Source: Desulfobacterales bacterium (GTDB lineage: Bacteria; Desulfobacterota; Desulfobacteria; Desulfobacterales; DTYH01). Taken from it: a stretch of 32,591 nucleotides of DNA. Below are positions 10,636 to 19,700 of this stretch, in pieces. Position numbers and translations under genes: made by a program. Below the pieces are notes generated by a model that made no database searches, was not told where the DNA came from, and saw nothing but the letters and a program-made list of their open reading frames with translations. How positions within the stretch are numbered: position 1 is the stretch's first letter; each line of letters starts with the position of its first letter. The stretch spans positions 1 through 32,591 of the forward strand of contig DTYH01000286.1 of assembly GCA_012961955.1 (NCBI GenBank), in the 5' to 3' direction.

Positions 10636-12543
10636 ATGCCAAAGGCGAATATCCTGGTGGTAGAGGATGAAGGGATCGTGGCAAAGGACATCCAGGTAAG
10701 CCTGGAAGGTCTGGGCTACGCTGTTCCTGCTATTGCCCTTTCTGGAAAGGAGGCGGTTAGCAAGGCAAGAGAACTACAACCGGATTTGGTCTTGATGGAT
10801 ATAATGTTGAGGGGGGGTATGAATGGCATAGAAGCCGCTGATAGCATCCGTGAAGACCTGGACATACCAGTAGTGTATCTTACAGCGTATGCTGATGCGC
10901 ACATCTTAGAGCGAGCCAAGGTTACAGAGCCGTTTTCCTATATAGTGAAACCCTTTGACGAAAGAGAGTTGTATTCAGCAATTGAGATAGCTCTTTACAG
11001 GCATAAGCTGGAAAAGGAACTAAAGGAGACCAAGAATTGGCTTGCCACCATCCTAAGAAGTATAGGCGATGCCGTAATTGCCACGGATAGGAATGGGTCG
11101 GTTACGTTCATGAACCCAGTAGCCGAGAGTTTGACGGGCTGGAAGGAGGAAGAGGCCCTCAATAAGGAGTTGACTGAAGTCTTTAATATCATAAGCGAAA
11201 AGACACGCAAGCCTGTTAAAAACCCAGTATACCGAGTACTTCGGGAAGGGACCGTAGTTGGTTTGGCCAACCATACTGTGCTTATTGCCAGAAACGGCAC
11301 TGAGATACCTATTGATGACTGTGCTGCACCTGTCAGGGATGGTAGAGGAGGGATCACCGGTGTGGTCCTAGTCTTTCGCGATATTACCGTCCGGAAGAGG
11401 ATGGAAGAAGAACTTTTGAAATCGCAGAAGCTCGAATCCGTCGGTATCCTTGCTGGCGGCATTGCCCACGATTTTAATAATATTCTGATGGCTATTTTGG
11501 GGAATATCTCTATGGCAAAGGTATTTGCAAAACCTGGGGACAAGGTCTTCGAAAGGTTGAGCGAGGCGGAAAAAGCGTCCCTTCGAGCCAGGGATTTAAC
11601 CCAGCAATTGCTCACATTTTCAAGGGGTGGAAGGCCGGTAAAGAAACAGGTCTCAATCTCGGAATTGATACAGGACTCGGTCAGCTTTGCCCTGGCTGGG
11701 TCGGATGTTGGATGCGAATTTTCCCTCCCTGACAACCTCTGGCCAGTGGAGGTGGATGATGGACAGATTAGTCAGGTCATAAATAATCTCGTGATAAATG
11801 CTGATCAAGCCATGCCTGAAGGGGGGATAATCAAGGTACGGGGAGAAAACATCACTGTTGATAAAGACCATCCCCTCCCCGTCAAAGAAGGAAGGTATGT
11901 AAAGGTATCCATTGAGGATCAAGGGATTGGCATCCCAAAGGAACATCTATCCAAGGTATTCGACCCATATTTCACAACTAAGCAAAAAGGGAGCGGACTA
12001 GGACTTGCCACTAGCTATTCCATCCTCAAGAACCATGGTGGGTATATCAGTGTGGAATCCGAACTAAACGTCGGAACTATCTTTCATATCTATCTTCCGG
12101 CGTTAAGGGAAGGGCTTATACCGGAGAAGGAAGTCGAGGAGGAAGTGCCGATTGCGGGGAGGGGAAGGGTTCTTGTTATGGACGATGAAGATATAGTAAG
12201 GGAAGTTGCTGGCGACATGCTTACCCAGCTTGGGTATGAGGTGGAGTCTGCTAAAGATGGCGTGGAAGCGATTGAGCTATACAAGAAAGCAATGGAAGCT
12301 GGCAAATCGTACGATGTTGTGATACTTGACTTGACTGTACCCGGGGGTATGGGAGGGAAGGAGGCGATCCAGAGACTTCTTGAAATAGATCCTGAAGTAA
12401 AAGGCGTTGTATCGAGTGGCTATTCCAATGATCCGATCATGGCCGAATTCAGAAGGTACGGATTCACCGGAGTAGTGGCCAAACCGTATAGAATAAAAGA
12501 CCTCAGTGAGGTGTTGGCTCGAATAGTTGGTCGTAATTCTTAA
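10636..12543 (+). CDS. Receiver-PAS-histidine kinase-receiver protein
   Basis: 635 residues, soluble. An N-terminal receiver (about 4-120; phospho-Asp55 in LVLMDIML) is followed by a PAS domain (130-250), an NtrB/ZraS-like HisKA domain with His278 in LAGGIAHDFNNILMAILGN, a HATPase domain (about 380-490; NLVINADQAMPEGG, DQGIGIP, GSGLGLATSYSI) and a C-terminal receiver (about 505-630; phospho-Asp565 in VVILDLTVPGGMGG). A receiver at the front lets an upstream kinase control this kinase. The HisKA_2 kinase just before it is the obvious candidate donor, giving a possible phosphorelay. GGGAGCGG lies a few bases before the ATG. No DNA-binding output is present. Class certain, partners inferred. Confidence 0.95.
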   Translation: MPKANILVVEDEGIVAKDIQVSLEGLGYAVPAIALSGKEAVSKARELQPDLVLMDIMLRGGMNGIEAADSIREDLDIPVVYLTAYADAHILERAKVTEPFSYIVKPFDERELYSAIEIALYRHKLEKELKETKNWLATILRSIGDAVIATDRNGSVTFMNPVAESLTGWKEEEALNKELTEVFNIISEKTRKPVKNPVYRVLREGTVVGLANHTVLIARNGTEIPIDDCAAPVRDGRGGITGVVLVFRDITVRKRMEEELLKSQKLESVGILAGGIAHDFNNILMAILGNISMAKVFAKPGDKVFERLSEAEKASLRARDLTQQLLTFSRGGRPVKKQVSISELIQDSVSFALAGSDVGCEFSLPDNLWPVEVDDGQISQVINNLVINADQAMPEGGIIKVRGENITVDKDHPLPVKEGRYVKVSIEDQGIGIPKEHLSKVFDPYFTTKQKGSGLGLATSYSILKNHGGYISVESELNVGTIFHIYLPALREGLIPEKEVEEEVPIAGRGRVLVMDDEDIVREVAGDMLTQLGYEVESAKDGVEAIELYKKAMEAGKSYDVVILDLTVPGGMGGKEAIQRLLEIDPEVKGVVSSGYSNDPIMAEFRRYGFTGVVAKPYRIKDLSEVLARIVGRNS

Positions 12544-12640
12544 GCTCTTTGATAGATTAAACTGCGTAACATTTTGGCCCCTTTTTACGAGCATTTATTA
12601 TATGATGAAGTAGTGAGGAGTCCGAATTTGCCTCTTTGAG

Positions 12641-12733
12641 TCATTCCAGCGTAAGCGGGAATCTCGCCCCCCCCCTTGGCGGGGGATACAGGATTACACC
12701 GTGGTATGGACTCCCGCTTTCGCGGGGGTGACA
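12641..12733. repeat. CCCGC-type inverted repeat pair (REP/MITE-like)
   Basis: The left arm TCATTCCAGCGTAAGCGGGA (12641-12660) and the right arm GACTCCCGCTTTCGCGGGGG (12709-12728) are imperfect reverse complements; the pairing extends a few bases further on each side. The middle contains a 9-base C run paired with GGCGGGGG. The form resembles extragenic palindromes with a TCATTCCCGCGAAAGCGGGAA-like core that recur in many proteobacterial genomes. Confidence 0.6.
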
Positions 12734-12793
12734 GGTTAGGAGACTTTTTACGAATCTATCAGAGATGACGAGACTCTTTTCAAAGAGCAAAAG

Positions 12794-12955
12794 GTAACCG
12801 TTCACGGGGCAGAGCTTTTCTTTACATTCTGATATCTCAAACCTTTGTTTTTCGAGTGAGTTGTGAGCAGGGGACGCACGGAAAATGTAAAGGTTTCCGC
12901 CAAGTCGTTCCGAGAAAAGGTTCATCCCGTGGACAGTGACAGCTAAAGCGTTAAG
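12794..12955 (+). repeat. Dispersed repeat family B, short copy
   Basis: Shared blocks with 20299-20592, in the same order: TAACCGTTCACGGGG, TTTTCTTTAC, AAACCTTTGTTTTTC, AGTGAGTTG, AGTCGTT, and a tail AAAAGGTTCATCCCGTGGAC. The other copy has extra DNA between the second and third blocks (about 109 bases) and again before the AGTCGTT block (about 36 bases). Confidence 0.65.
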
Positions 12956-12998
12956 TACATCGAGATGATTTCAAGGGACATGGTAAAAACGAAAAAAA

Positions 12999-13028
12999 CG
13001 TTACTACAAACTTTTGTAACGAGGGAGG
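12999..13028 (+). promoter_or_regulatory. Hairpin adjoining the hsp20 ribosome binding site
   Basis: CGTTAC (12999-13004) pairs with GTAACG (13016-13021) around an 11-base loop. The right arm ends exactly where the strong ribosome site GAGGGAGG (13021-13028) begins. Small heat-shock genes are often controlled by temperature-sensitive 5' RNA structure or by operator palindromes in this position. Whether this hairpin does either is inference. Confidence 0.4.
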
Positions 13029-13034
13029 TTTATC

Positions 13035-13481
13035 ATGCCAGAGCTGATGATATGGGTGAGTCGGGAGATCAATAAGATGAGGAGAGACATGGACCGTCTC
13101 TTCACCAGGTTCTGTGATGAGTTCAGGGTGCCACTCTTTCCCGATAGAATCAGGGAAGTTCCCCCCATGGACATCCGTGAGACAGAAGAGGATCTCATCA
13201 TAAGGCTTGAGGTTCCGGATATCGATCCAGAAGATCTGGACATTTCCCTATCCGATGATACCCTGACCATTAAGGGGAAAAAGAGAGAGAGGATTGTGCA
13301 GAACGGTGAAGACTATCGTATAGAGGAGAGGCGGACCGGCTCCTTCTCTCGGACTATCCGACTCCACTACAGGGTCAGGGTCGATGATGTGAGGGCCACT
13401 TACAAGGACGGAATCTTGCATATTGTGCTGCCCAAGTTCAGGCCGGAGAAGAGACAGGGAGTAAGAGTGAAGATAGGATAG
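13035..13481 (+). CDS. Hsp20 family small heat-shock protein
   Basis: 148 residues. Small heat-shock proteins form oligomers that hold unfolding proteins until Hsp70 or ClpB can rescue them. The N-terminal 40 residues are variable. The alpha-crystallin domain runs from about 45 to 140 (MDIRETEEDLIIRLEVPDID, DTLTIKGKKR, GSFSRTIRLHYRVRVDDVRA, YKDGILHIVLPK); the loss of the usual LP in the SFSRTIRLH segment is a mild variation. The C-terminus (GVRVKI) is a possible short IxI-type oligomerisation tail. The ATG sits six bases after GAGGGAGG. A hairpin immediately upstream may control translation. The LonB-like protease gene begins 190 bases downstream in the same direction. Family assignment is secure; its transcript partners are not shown by the sequence. 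Confidence 0.95.
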   Translation: MPELMIWVSREINKMRRDMDRLFTRFCDEFRVPLFPDRIREVPPMDIRETEEDLIIRLEVPDIDPEDLDISLSDDTLTIKGKKRERIVQNGEDYRIEERRTGSFSRTIRLHYRVRVDDVRATYKDGILHIVLPKFRPEKRQGVRVKIG

Positions 13482-13668
13482 ATAATGAAATCGATTTGAA
13501 GAAGCAAGACAGGTGTGCCGTTCGCTGGGAGAACTTCTCTGTAATGACCTCGCTTAAGTCACTAATTTTTCAGTGAGTTATCAACGGAGTCAAATCGCAA
13601 AGACTGGATTGAAAAGAGGAACTTCGACCTAGTGGACTGGTACAGTTGTAAGAAGGAGGAGATTACAA

Positions 13669-16152
13669 ATGCCCAGGGAAAAATCGTATCCAGAAGTACC
13701 GGTTGAGAAACTTAGGTGGCGCCTTGATCCAGCAACCCTTCCTTTTGAAACTACTGAAGATCTTGAACCCCTGAAAGAGATTATAGGTCAGAAGAGGGGC
13801 GTGGAGGCTTTCAAATTCGGAATGGGAATGGAAAAGCCAGGCTACAATGTCTTTGTCACCGGTATGGCAGGCACAGGCCGGATGTACACGGTCCGAAAAT
13901 TGCTTGAGGAGATGTCAAGAAAGGATAAAGTGCCGGACGACCTGTGCTACGTAAATAACTTCAAAAAACCGGAGTCCCCTATTCTCCTGCGGCTCAAGGC
14001 GGGAATGGGGAGCCAGTTTAAGAAAGATATCCATGACCTGGTTGAGGTCCTAAAAAAGGAAGTGCCTCAGCTGTTTGAGAGCCAGGACTATCTCAGCCGC
14101 AAAAAGGAGATCATGGAGACGTATGAGAAAAAGGGGAAAAGCTTCTTTAAAAGCCTGGATAAGAAGGTGAAAGAGCAGGGGTTTACCCTGGTGGATATAC
14201 AGATGGGCCAGTACAAACGTCCTGAGGTAGTTCCGCTGGTAGACGGGAATCCCATGCACATCGACCAGGTGGAGGCACTGGTGGAAAAGGGGAGATTCCC
14301 CAGGGATGAGTTTGAGGAGATGAAGGCAAAGCAGAAGAAACTTAGAGAAGAGATAGACCAGATATTCCTCGAACTTAGAGACCTGCAAAAAGAGGTTCAT
14401 GAAACCTTGGAAAAGATGGATCGCTTGATGTTTATGAAGATGTCCACGGAACTAGCTGCTCCGATAGGCAAAAAGTACGAGAACGAAAAGATAGATAGAT
14501 ACCTGAAGAACATGCTTGAGGATATGGCTGATCATCTTCAGATCTTTAGAGGTCAGGGTCAGACACCTGTACCCGGGATGCCCGTCCTCATACCGGAGAG
14601 CGATCCTTTTCAGCCGTATCAGGTCAACCTGTTGGTGGATAATGGTGATCAAAAAGGACCCCCAGTGATTATCGAAACCAATCCAACCTACCGAAACCTC
14701 TTCGGGAGTATAGAGAGGGTGGTAGACAGAGCTGGGGTCTGGAGGACGGACTTCAGTAAGATCAGGGCCGGATCTTTCATCAAGGCAAATGGAGGCTACC
14801 TTGTGCTGAACCTAATAGATGCTATAGTAGAACCTGGCGTGTGGTCCGCACTCAAGAGGTCTTTAAAGACCAAGAAGCTGGAAATTCAGACATATGACCC
14901 TTTTTATCTGTTTACTACTACGAGTTTGAAACCAGAACCAATAGAGATGGATATCAAGGTGGTGGTTATCTCAAATGAATATCTTTATCATATACTTCTT
15001 GCATACGACGAAGACGTGAGGAAGATATTCAAGGTGAGAGCCGACTTTGATACTGTCATGGACAAGAACGAGGAGACGATTCTCCAGGTCGCACAATTTG
15101 TCAAGACAAAGGTAGATGAGGATCGACTAAGACCCTTTGACAGGACGGCTGTTGCAGCCCTGGTAGAACAGGCGGTTCGCATGGCCGGAAGGCAGGAGAA
15201 GCTCTCTACGAGCTTTCCCCTTATGGCAGACCTTATCAGGGAGGCCGATTACTGGGCAGCACAAGAAGGCCAGTCGGTAGTTCAGGAGAGTCATGTCGAC
15301 AAGGCCATAGAGGCCAGGATATACAGATCGAACATGATTGAAGAGCATATTCAGGAGATGATCGATCGAGGAACCTTGAAGATCGACGTGGATGGTGAAG
15401 CGGTGGGTCAGGTTAATGGTCTGGCTGTCTACAGCTCAGGTGAATACGTGTTCGGCAAGCCTTCCCGTATCACAGCCTCCACCTCAATGGGTCGCGCAGG
15501 TATCATCAACATAGAACGTGAAGCCGACTTGTCTGGTAGCACGCACAATAAAGGCGTTCTGATCCTCAGCGGATACCTGAGAAAAAAATATGCACAGGAC
15601 AAGCCGCTGACCATGAGTGCAAGCATTGCGTTTGAACAGTCGTATACCGGAGTAGATGGCGACAGCGCCTCTTCCACTGAAATCTATGCCCTGATTTCAA
15701 GCCTGTCTGGTGTTCCAATTAAACAGAATATCGCGGTAACTGGATCGGTGAACCAGAAGGGAGAAATCCAGGCTATTGGTGGTGTCAATGAAAAGATAGA
15801 GGGGTTTTATGATTGCTGTAAGCGAATGGGTTTAACAGGAACCCAGGGCGTTATGATTCCGGAGAGTAATGTAAAGGATCTGATGCTTCGCAAGGATGTG
15901 GTGGAGGCGGTAAAGGAAGGGAAATTCCATATATACGCCATAAAGACCATCGATGAGGGAATAGAGATACTGACAGGCAGGAAGGCAGGCGAGAAAAAGC
16001 CTGACGGTTCCTATCCCAAGGGGACTGTCAATTATCTGGTGAACGAGAAATTGAGGGAGCTGGCAGAAGGGATCAAGAGGTTTGGTGAAAAAGAGGAGAA
16101 GGAAGGTAAAAAGAGAGGAAAGACGAAGAAGGAGAAGGGTTCCAAGGAATAG
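13669..16152 (+). CDS. LonB-like ATP-dependent serine protease (AAA_32 + Lon catalytic domain)
   Basis: 827 residues, cytoplasmic, of the S16 protease group with an AAA_32-type ATPase region. The N-terminal part (MPREKSYPEVPVEKLRWRLD, residues 1-40) is typical. Walker A at residues 65-71 reads GMAGTGR, with Arg in place of the usual Lys, a variation I believe is common in this family. A Lys/Glu-rich helical stretch lies at about 115-290. The Lon catalytic domain occupies about 575-780, with Ser666 (DGDSASSTE) and Lys709 (IGGVNEKIEGF) as the catalytic dyad. A highly basic tail rich in KEKEGKKRGK ends the protein. It degrades damaged or regulatory proteins; substrates are unknown. GGAGGAG precedes the ATG. 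The next gene starts six bases after the stop, so the two are probably one transcript. No membrane segment is seen, unlike archaeal LonB. Confidence 0.93.
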   Translation: MPREKSYPEVPVEKLRWRLDPATLPFETTEDLEPLKEIIGQKRGVEAFKFGMGMEKPGYNVFVTGMAGTGRMYTVRKLLEEMSRKDKVPDDLCYVNNFKKPESPILLRLKAGMGSQFKKDIHDLVEVLKKEVPQLFESQDYLSRKKEIMETYEKKGKSFFKSLDKKVKEQGFTLVDIQMGQYKRPEVVPLVDGNPMHIDQVEALVEKGRFPRDEFEEMKAKQKKLREEIDQIFLELRDLQKEVHETLEKMDRLMFMKMSTELAAPIGKKYENEKIDRYLKNMLEDMADHLQIFRGQGQTPVPGMPVLIPESDPFQPYQVNLLVDNGDQKGPPVIIETNPTYRNLFGSIERVVDRAGVWRTDFSKIRAGSFIKANGGYLVLNLIDAIVEPGVWSALKRSLKTKKLEIQTYDPFYLFTTTSLKPEPIEMDIKVVVISNEYLYHILLAYDEDVRKIFKVRADFDTVMDKNEETILQVAQFVKTKVDEDRLRPFDRTAVAALVEQAVRMAGRQEKLSTSFPLMADLIREADYWAAQEGQSVVQESHVDKAIEARIYRSNMIEEHIQEMIDRGTLKIDVDGEAVGQVNGLAVYSSGEYVFGKPSRITASTSMGRAGIINIEREADLSGSTHNKGVLILSGYLRKKYAQDKPLTMSASIAFEQSYTGVDGDSASSTEIYALISSLSGVPIKQNIAVTGSVNQKGEIQAIGGVNEKIEGFYDCCKRMGLTGTQGVMIPESNVKDLMLRKDVVEAVKEGKFHIYAIKTIDEGIEILTGRKAGEKKPDGSYPKGTVNYLVNEKLRELAEGIKRFGEKEEKEGKKRGKTKKEKGSKE

Positions 16153-16158
16153 CTGAAC

Positions 16159-16722
16159 GTGACCCTAGGAGAGGTTTCCCTCAAAAGTTCAATAAGAGAA
16201 AAGATCGAATGGGCAGAGGCCTTCTATCTCAAATACAGGGATCGTTTTATTAAAGACCCCGAAATCTGTGAGCTCCTACACAGACTCAAGGAGGCGATAT
16301 ATGCTTCCCGTAGGGAGATGGCGAACATTGGCATGACTGTTGAGTGCGAGTTCTGCGAGAAGGATGAGGGCGGTTCGTGCTGCGGGGCAGGGATGGAGGA
16401 CCGGTACGACGGGGGACTCCTGTTGATAAATCTGCTACTCGGCGCAGAGCTCCCTAAAAGGAGGTACGATCCTGCAAGCTGTCTATTCCTCGGACCTGAT
16501 GGTTGCCTCCTTTTGGCCCGGGAGGTAATCTGCATTAATTACTTGTGTCAGAAGATATTAGAACATGTAGATTCAAAAGGGATTGCCTCGCTTAGAGAAA
16601 AGGAGGGGGTTGAACTGGAGGTGTTATTCATTCTGCGTGAGCGGATAAGGAAGATCTGTAATACTTCATATCCTACGCTTTCGCAAAAAGTGCGAAATTG
16701 CTCAAAGTCGACCGCAAAATGA
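16159..16722 (+). CDS. Cysteine-rich protein, YkgJ-like metal-cluster type, function unknown
   Basis: 187 residues from a GTG start six bases after the protease stop; AGGAGA-like bases at the protease end do not decide the start strongly. The core has a cysteine pattern CEFCEKDEGGSCCG (Cys63, 66, 74, 75), then SCLFLGPDGCLLLAREVICI and NYLCQ, giving at least eight cysteines. This resembles the loosely defined YkgJ/Fe-S or zinc-chelating CxxC proteins of deltaproteobacteria, but I cannot name the family firmly. A hydrophobic segment GLLLINLLLGAEL is too short and polar-flanked to be a clear membrane helix. Tight coupling to the LonB-like protease suggests a linked role, perhaps as a partner or substrate, but this is inference. 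It ends 44 bases from the convergent ATPase gene. Confidence 0.75.
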   Translation: MTLGEVSLKSSIREKIEWAEAFYLKYRDRFIKDPEICELLHRLKEAIYASRREMANIGMTVECEFCEKDEGGSCCGAGMEDRYDGGLLLINLLLGAELPKRRYDPASCLFLGPDGCLLLAREVICINYLCQKILEHVDSKGIASLREKEGVELEVLFILRERIRKICNTSYPTLSQKVRNCSKSTAK

Positions 16723-16766
16723 CTTTTCAAGAGGCCATCAAGAATTCGAGAGGAAAAGAATATCCT

Positions 16767-19700
16767 TTATCTCTCAACTATTCGCTCCAAATTCGCGTTT
16801 ATAGACAGTATTGGAACAGAGGTGTCATGTTTGCGAAAAAGAGCTACTGTCTCCGGGTGACACGTGAAAAAGATGACCTGATGAAGGCGTGAAAGTTCCA
16901 ATATGGCGCGTGCGGCAGATAGTGCCCGATCAGGGTCGAAGTTGACCAGGATGTCGTCCATTATGACCGGTAGACTTACCGCCTTTTCGGCAAATTCGTT
17001 GATCAGACCAAAGCGGAGAGAGAGGTAGAGCTGTTCCTGAGTACCGCGACTTAATTGGTCGACCTGTTTTCTCACACCATCTGGTGTAAGGACTTCAATT
17101 CTGGATTCGTTCATGGGAGAGATGAGGCGGGTGTAGCGCCCTTTTGTGATCGATCGGAAGTAGGCCTCTGCCTGTTTTACGACACCGGGTTGACGTTCAA
17201 GCTCGTACCGTTCCCTGGCAAGGCGCAACAAGGTCTGCGTAATCGTGAGTATACACCATTCCCGAGCATGTTCCTTGAGAGTCTCATGAAGGATCATAGA
17301 ACGTGCACGCAACTGTGATAACTCATCCTGGGTTTCCAGTGCCTGCAGACGTTCCTGGACTCGTCCCCGCTCCTCGGTTATTTTCTGAAGCTCTCTTTCC
17401 ACCTGTTGCAAACCCGAATCGAGCTCCTGCTCCCTGACCCTTAGGGCATCCGGATTCGCTCGACTAAGCTCTTCACAGAAAAGCTTGTACGATTCTCCAG
17501 GTCCACATATCCTTACGATCGCAGCCTTTTTCTGTTCGATTATCTTTTTCAATTCCTGTCTTTGACGAAAGATTTCTCCTTTCCTCAAGAAATCGTCTTC
17601 ATTTGAGGCATGAGCGCGGTCTAAGAGACCCTTCTTCTCCCTCATGAGTTCCATGAGCCTCTTTTCGATTTTTTCCTTTTTTTTCCTATCCTCTTCCAAT
17701 GAGCGGAGCAGGGCTTTTCTTCCCTCCTCCTTTTTCTTGCTGTCTTCATACTTTGAAACAAGGTGTTCCACATCGTTCGACATGAACGATTTATCAGTAA
17801 CTGGTCGATTGATGGCGGAAAACACCTTTAAGGCCTTTTCCTCGTATCTCTTCTTGTAGAGTTCGAGTTCGGTTAACCGTTTCTGGAGCATCTCCAAGGC
17901 CCTCAACGTATTTCTTCCACTCTCGATCTTGGAAAAGGTCTCAATGGCCCCATCAGGAGACAATATCTCCGGTAGATTAAGCTGTCTCAGTCTAGTCTTA
18001 AACTCATCTTCAATAACCTTTACGGATTGTTCTTTCTCGTCTACGTTTCGGACGGCATCGATTACCTTGTTTCGAGCCCTTTCGAGATCGACCTCTTTTT
18101 CCTTCAATTTTATCTGCCAGGCTTTCCATCTTCTCAACCCTTCCAATTGGTGCTCGAACTCTGAATCGAGACGTTCTATCACGTCCTCCTGCGGAATTCC
18201 ATTCATACCTAACCCTTTTGCAAGATCCAGAAGCTCAACCTCAGCCTGGCTGAGCCTGATACTGTTCTCTCTCATCTCCGTATCTACACGTTCAATTGTT
18301 GCAAGGAGGTTCTGCTTAGACTTTTCAAGCTCATCTAACCTTTTAGCCTCTTTAGCCTTAAGCCAGAAGTGAAGGACAAGCAGGACGGCGCTTGAAATTC
18401 CCGTAATAACCGACATTCCAAGGATAAAAGGGCTGTGGTCAACCAGAAAATACCAGAGTAAAAATACGAATGTTACTAAACAGCTTAATACCGAAGGGAA
18501 GATGGTGAGAATTCCATTCCCCTTTTGTTCATTAAGACGAGCTATCTGTGCTTGCAGGTCAGCACGTCGGGACGATAGATGTTGAGAGAAAAGTCGAGTC
18601 TCGCGAATTGAAGGGAGTTTTGTTCGTATCAGTCGGACCCTATTGCGACGGTCTTTGATCTCATCCTCACTCGTTATCGGAATCTTAAAATGCTGTAATT
18701 CCTCTTTAACCTTGTCAAAAACCTCTTTTGATTCATTCAATCTTTGTTCAGCCGAAGAACGATTCCTTCGGGCCTCTATCAGCTCGTTTCGGGCAAGTAC
18801 AATCCTGTCCTTGTATACCCTGATTTCTTCACGAACAGGAATGGAAGAGTCAAACCCCCTCAGGCGTTCTTCGTCCCAATCCGGCCCTATACTCCGCAGG
18901 TCGTCAGCCAGTCCTTGCTTGATGGACCTTAGCTCAGTGACGAGTGAAGGGATTGACTCGCAGGCCGACTTGTAATGGACAAGGCCTCGACGGAGTTCTT
19001 CGATTACTTTGCCGTTTTCGAGGAGTTGTTTGTCTACGCGCAGTTCTTTATAAGCTACTTCTTTCTGCGAAATTGCCTCTCTGATCTCATCGATTTTGTT
19101 GGCCTCTTCCTCCACCTTCTCGTTCAACCTGTTCAGCCGCCGAACCCCATCGGACGGGAAGCTTGAAACACAAGGAAGCTCCTTAAGCGCATTTTCAGCA
19201 AGTACTAGTTCGGTCCAATCCGGCCACGCCCTCTTGAGATCATGGACATGCTTTAAGGCCCTGTCTATTTCCAGACGCCGAGCCTGGTGTTCAGTTATTT
19301 CCCTGGACAGGGTATCAAGGCGGTATTGAAGTTCATCGTATTCTTCGGGAATCTTTTGAAGTTGTCTGAGACGGAGCTGAAGGGCTTCCAGTTCAACAAA
19401 GAGTTTTGGTATGAGCTGAGCACTCCCCCTCTGTTTGAAAAGTTTCGCCTTCTCCTTCTCGATATATCCCTCCACCTCGATTATAGATACACCTCCCGTA
19501 CCCAGGCCCGCACTGTATATCCGGCTTTTGACCTCTTTACTGTTCATGCTTTCCAAGTCCTGCAATTCATTTAGTCCAAAGCCGAACACATTCTTGAATA
19601 GATCCCGAGAAGCGTGTCCTAACAACCGCTCAAGGTCTGAAGCGCCTCCTTCTGAATTATCAGGCAGAGTCAATCTTAGAAGACCGCCTTTAGGGCCTGA

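Larger units (their letters stand above)
12544..13034. other. Non-coding gap before hsp20, with repeats
   Basis: About 490 bases without a convincing gene. It holds a CCCGC-type inverted repeat pair (12641-12733), the shorter copy of repeat family B (12794-12955) and a hairpin next to the hsp20 ribosome site (12999-13021). A 94-codon open frame on the minus strand (12641-12925) runs through both repeats and is rejected as a gene. No CIRCE element was seen, and no heat-shock sigma promoter is clear enough to call. Confidence 0.6.

Noticed and set aside
10995-11735. Long open frame on the minus strand (246 codons) opposite the third kinase
   Set aside because: It lies wholly within a well-supported kinase gene, is Ser/Phe-rich as antisense frames are, and shows no family motif.
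12641-12925. 94-codon minus-strand open frame before hsp20
   Set aside because: It runs through two repeat elements, including the CCCGC inverted repeats (CHPRESGSPY is a typical translation of such repeats), so it is not a gene.
12544-13034. CIRCE (HrcA) element upstream of hsp20
   Set aside because: No TTAGCACTC / GAGTGCTAA pair with a nine-base spacer is present.
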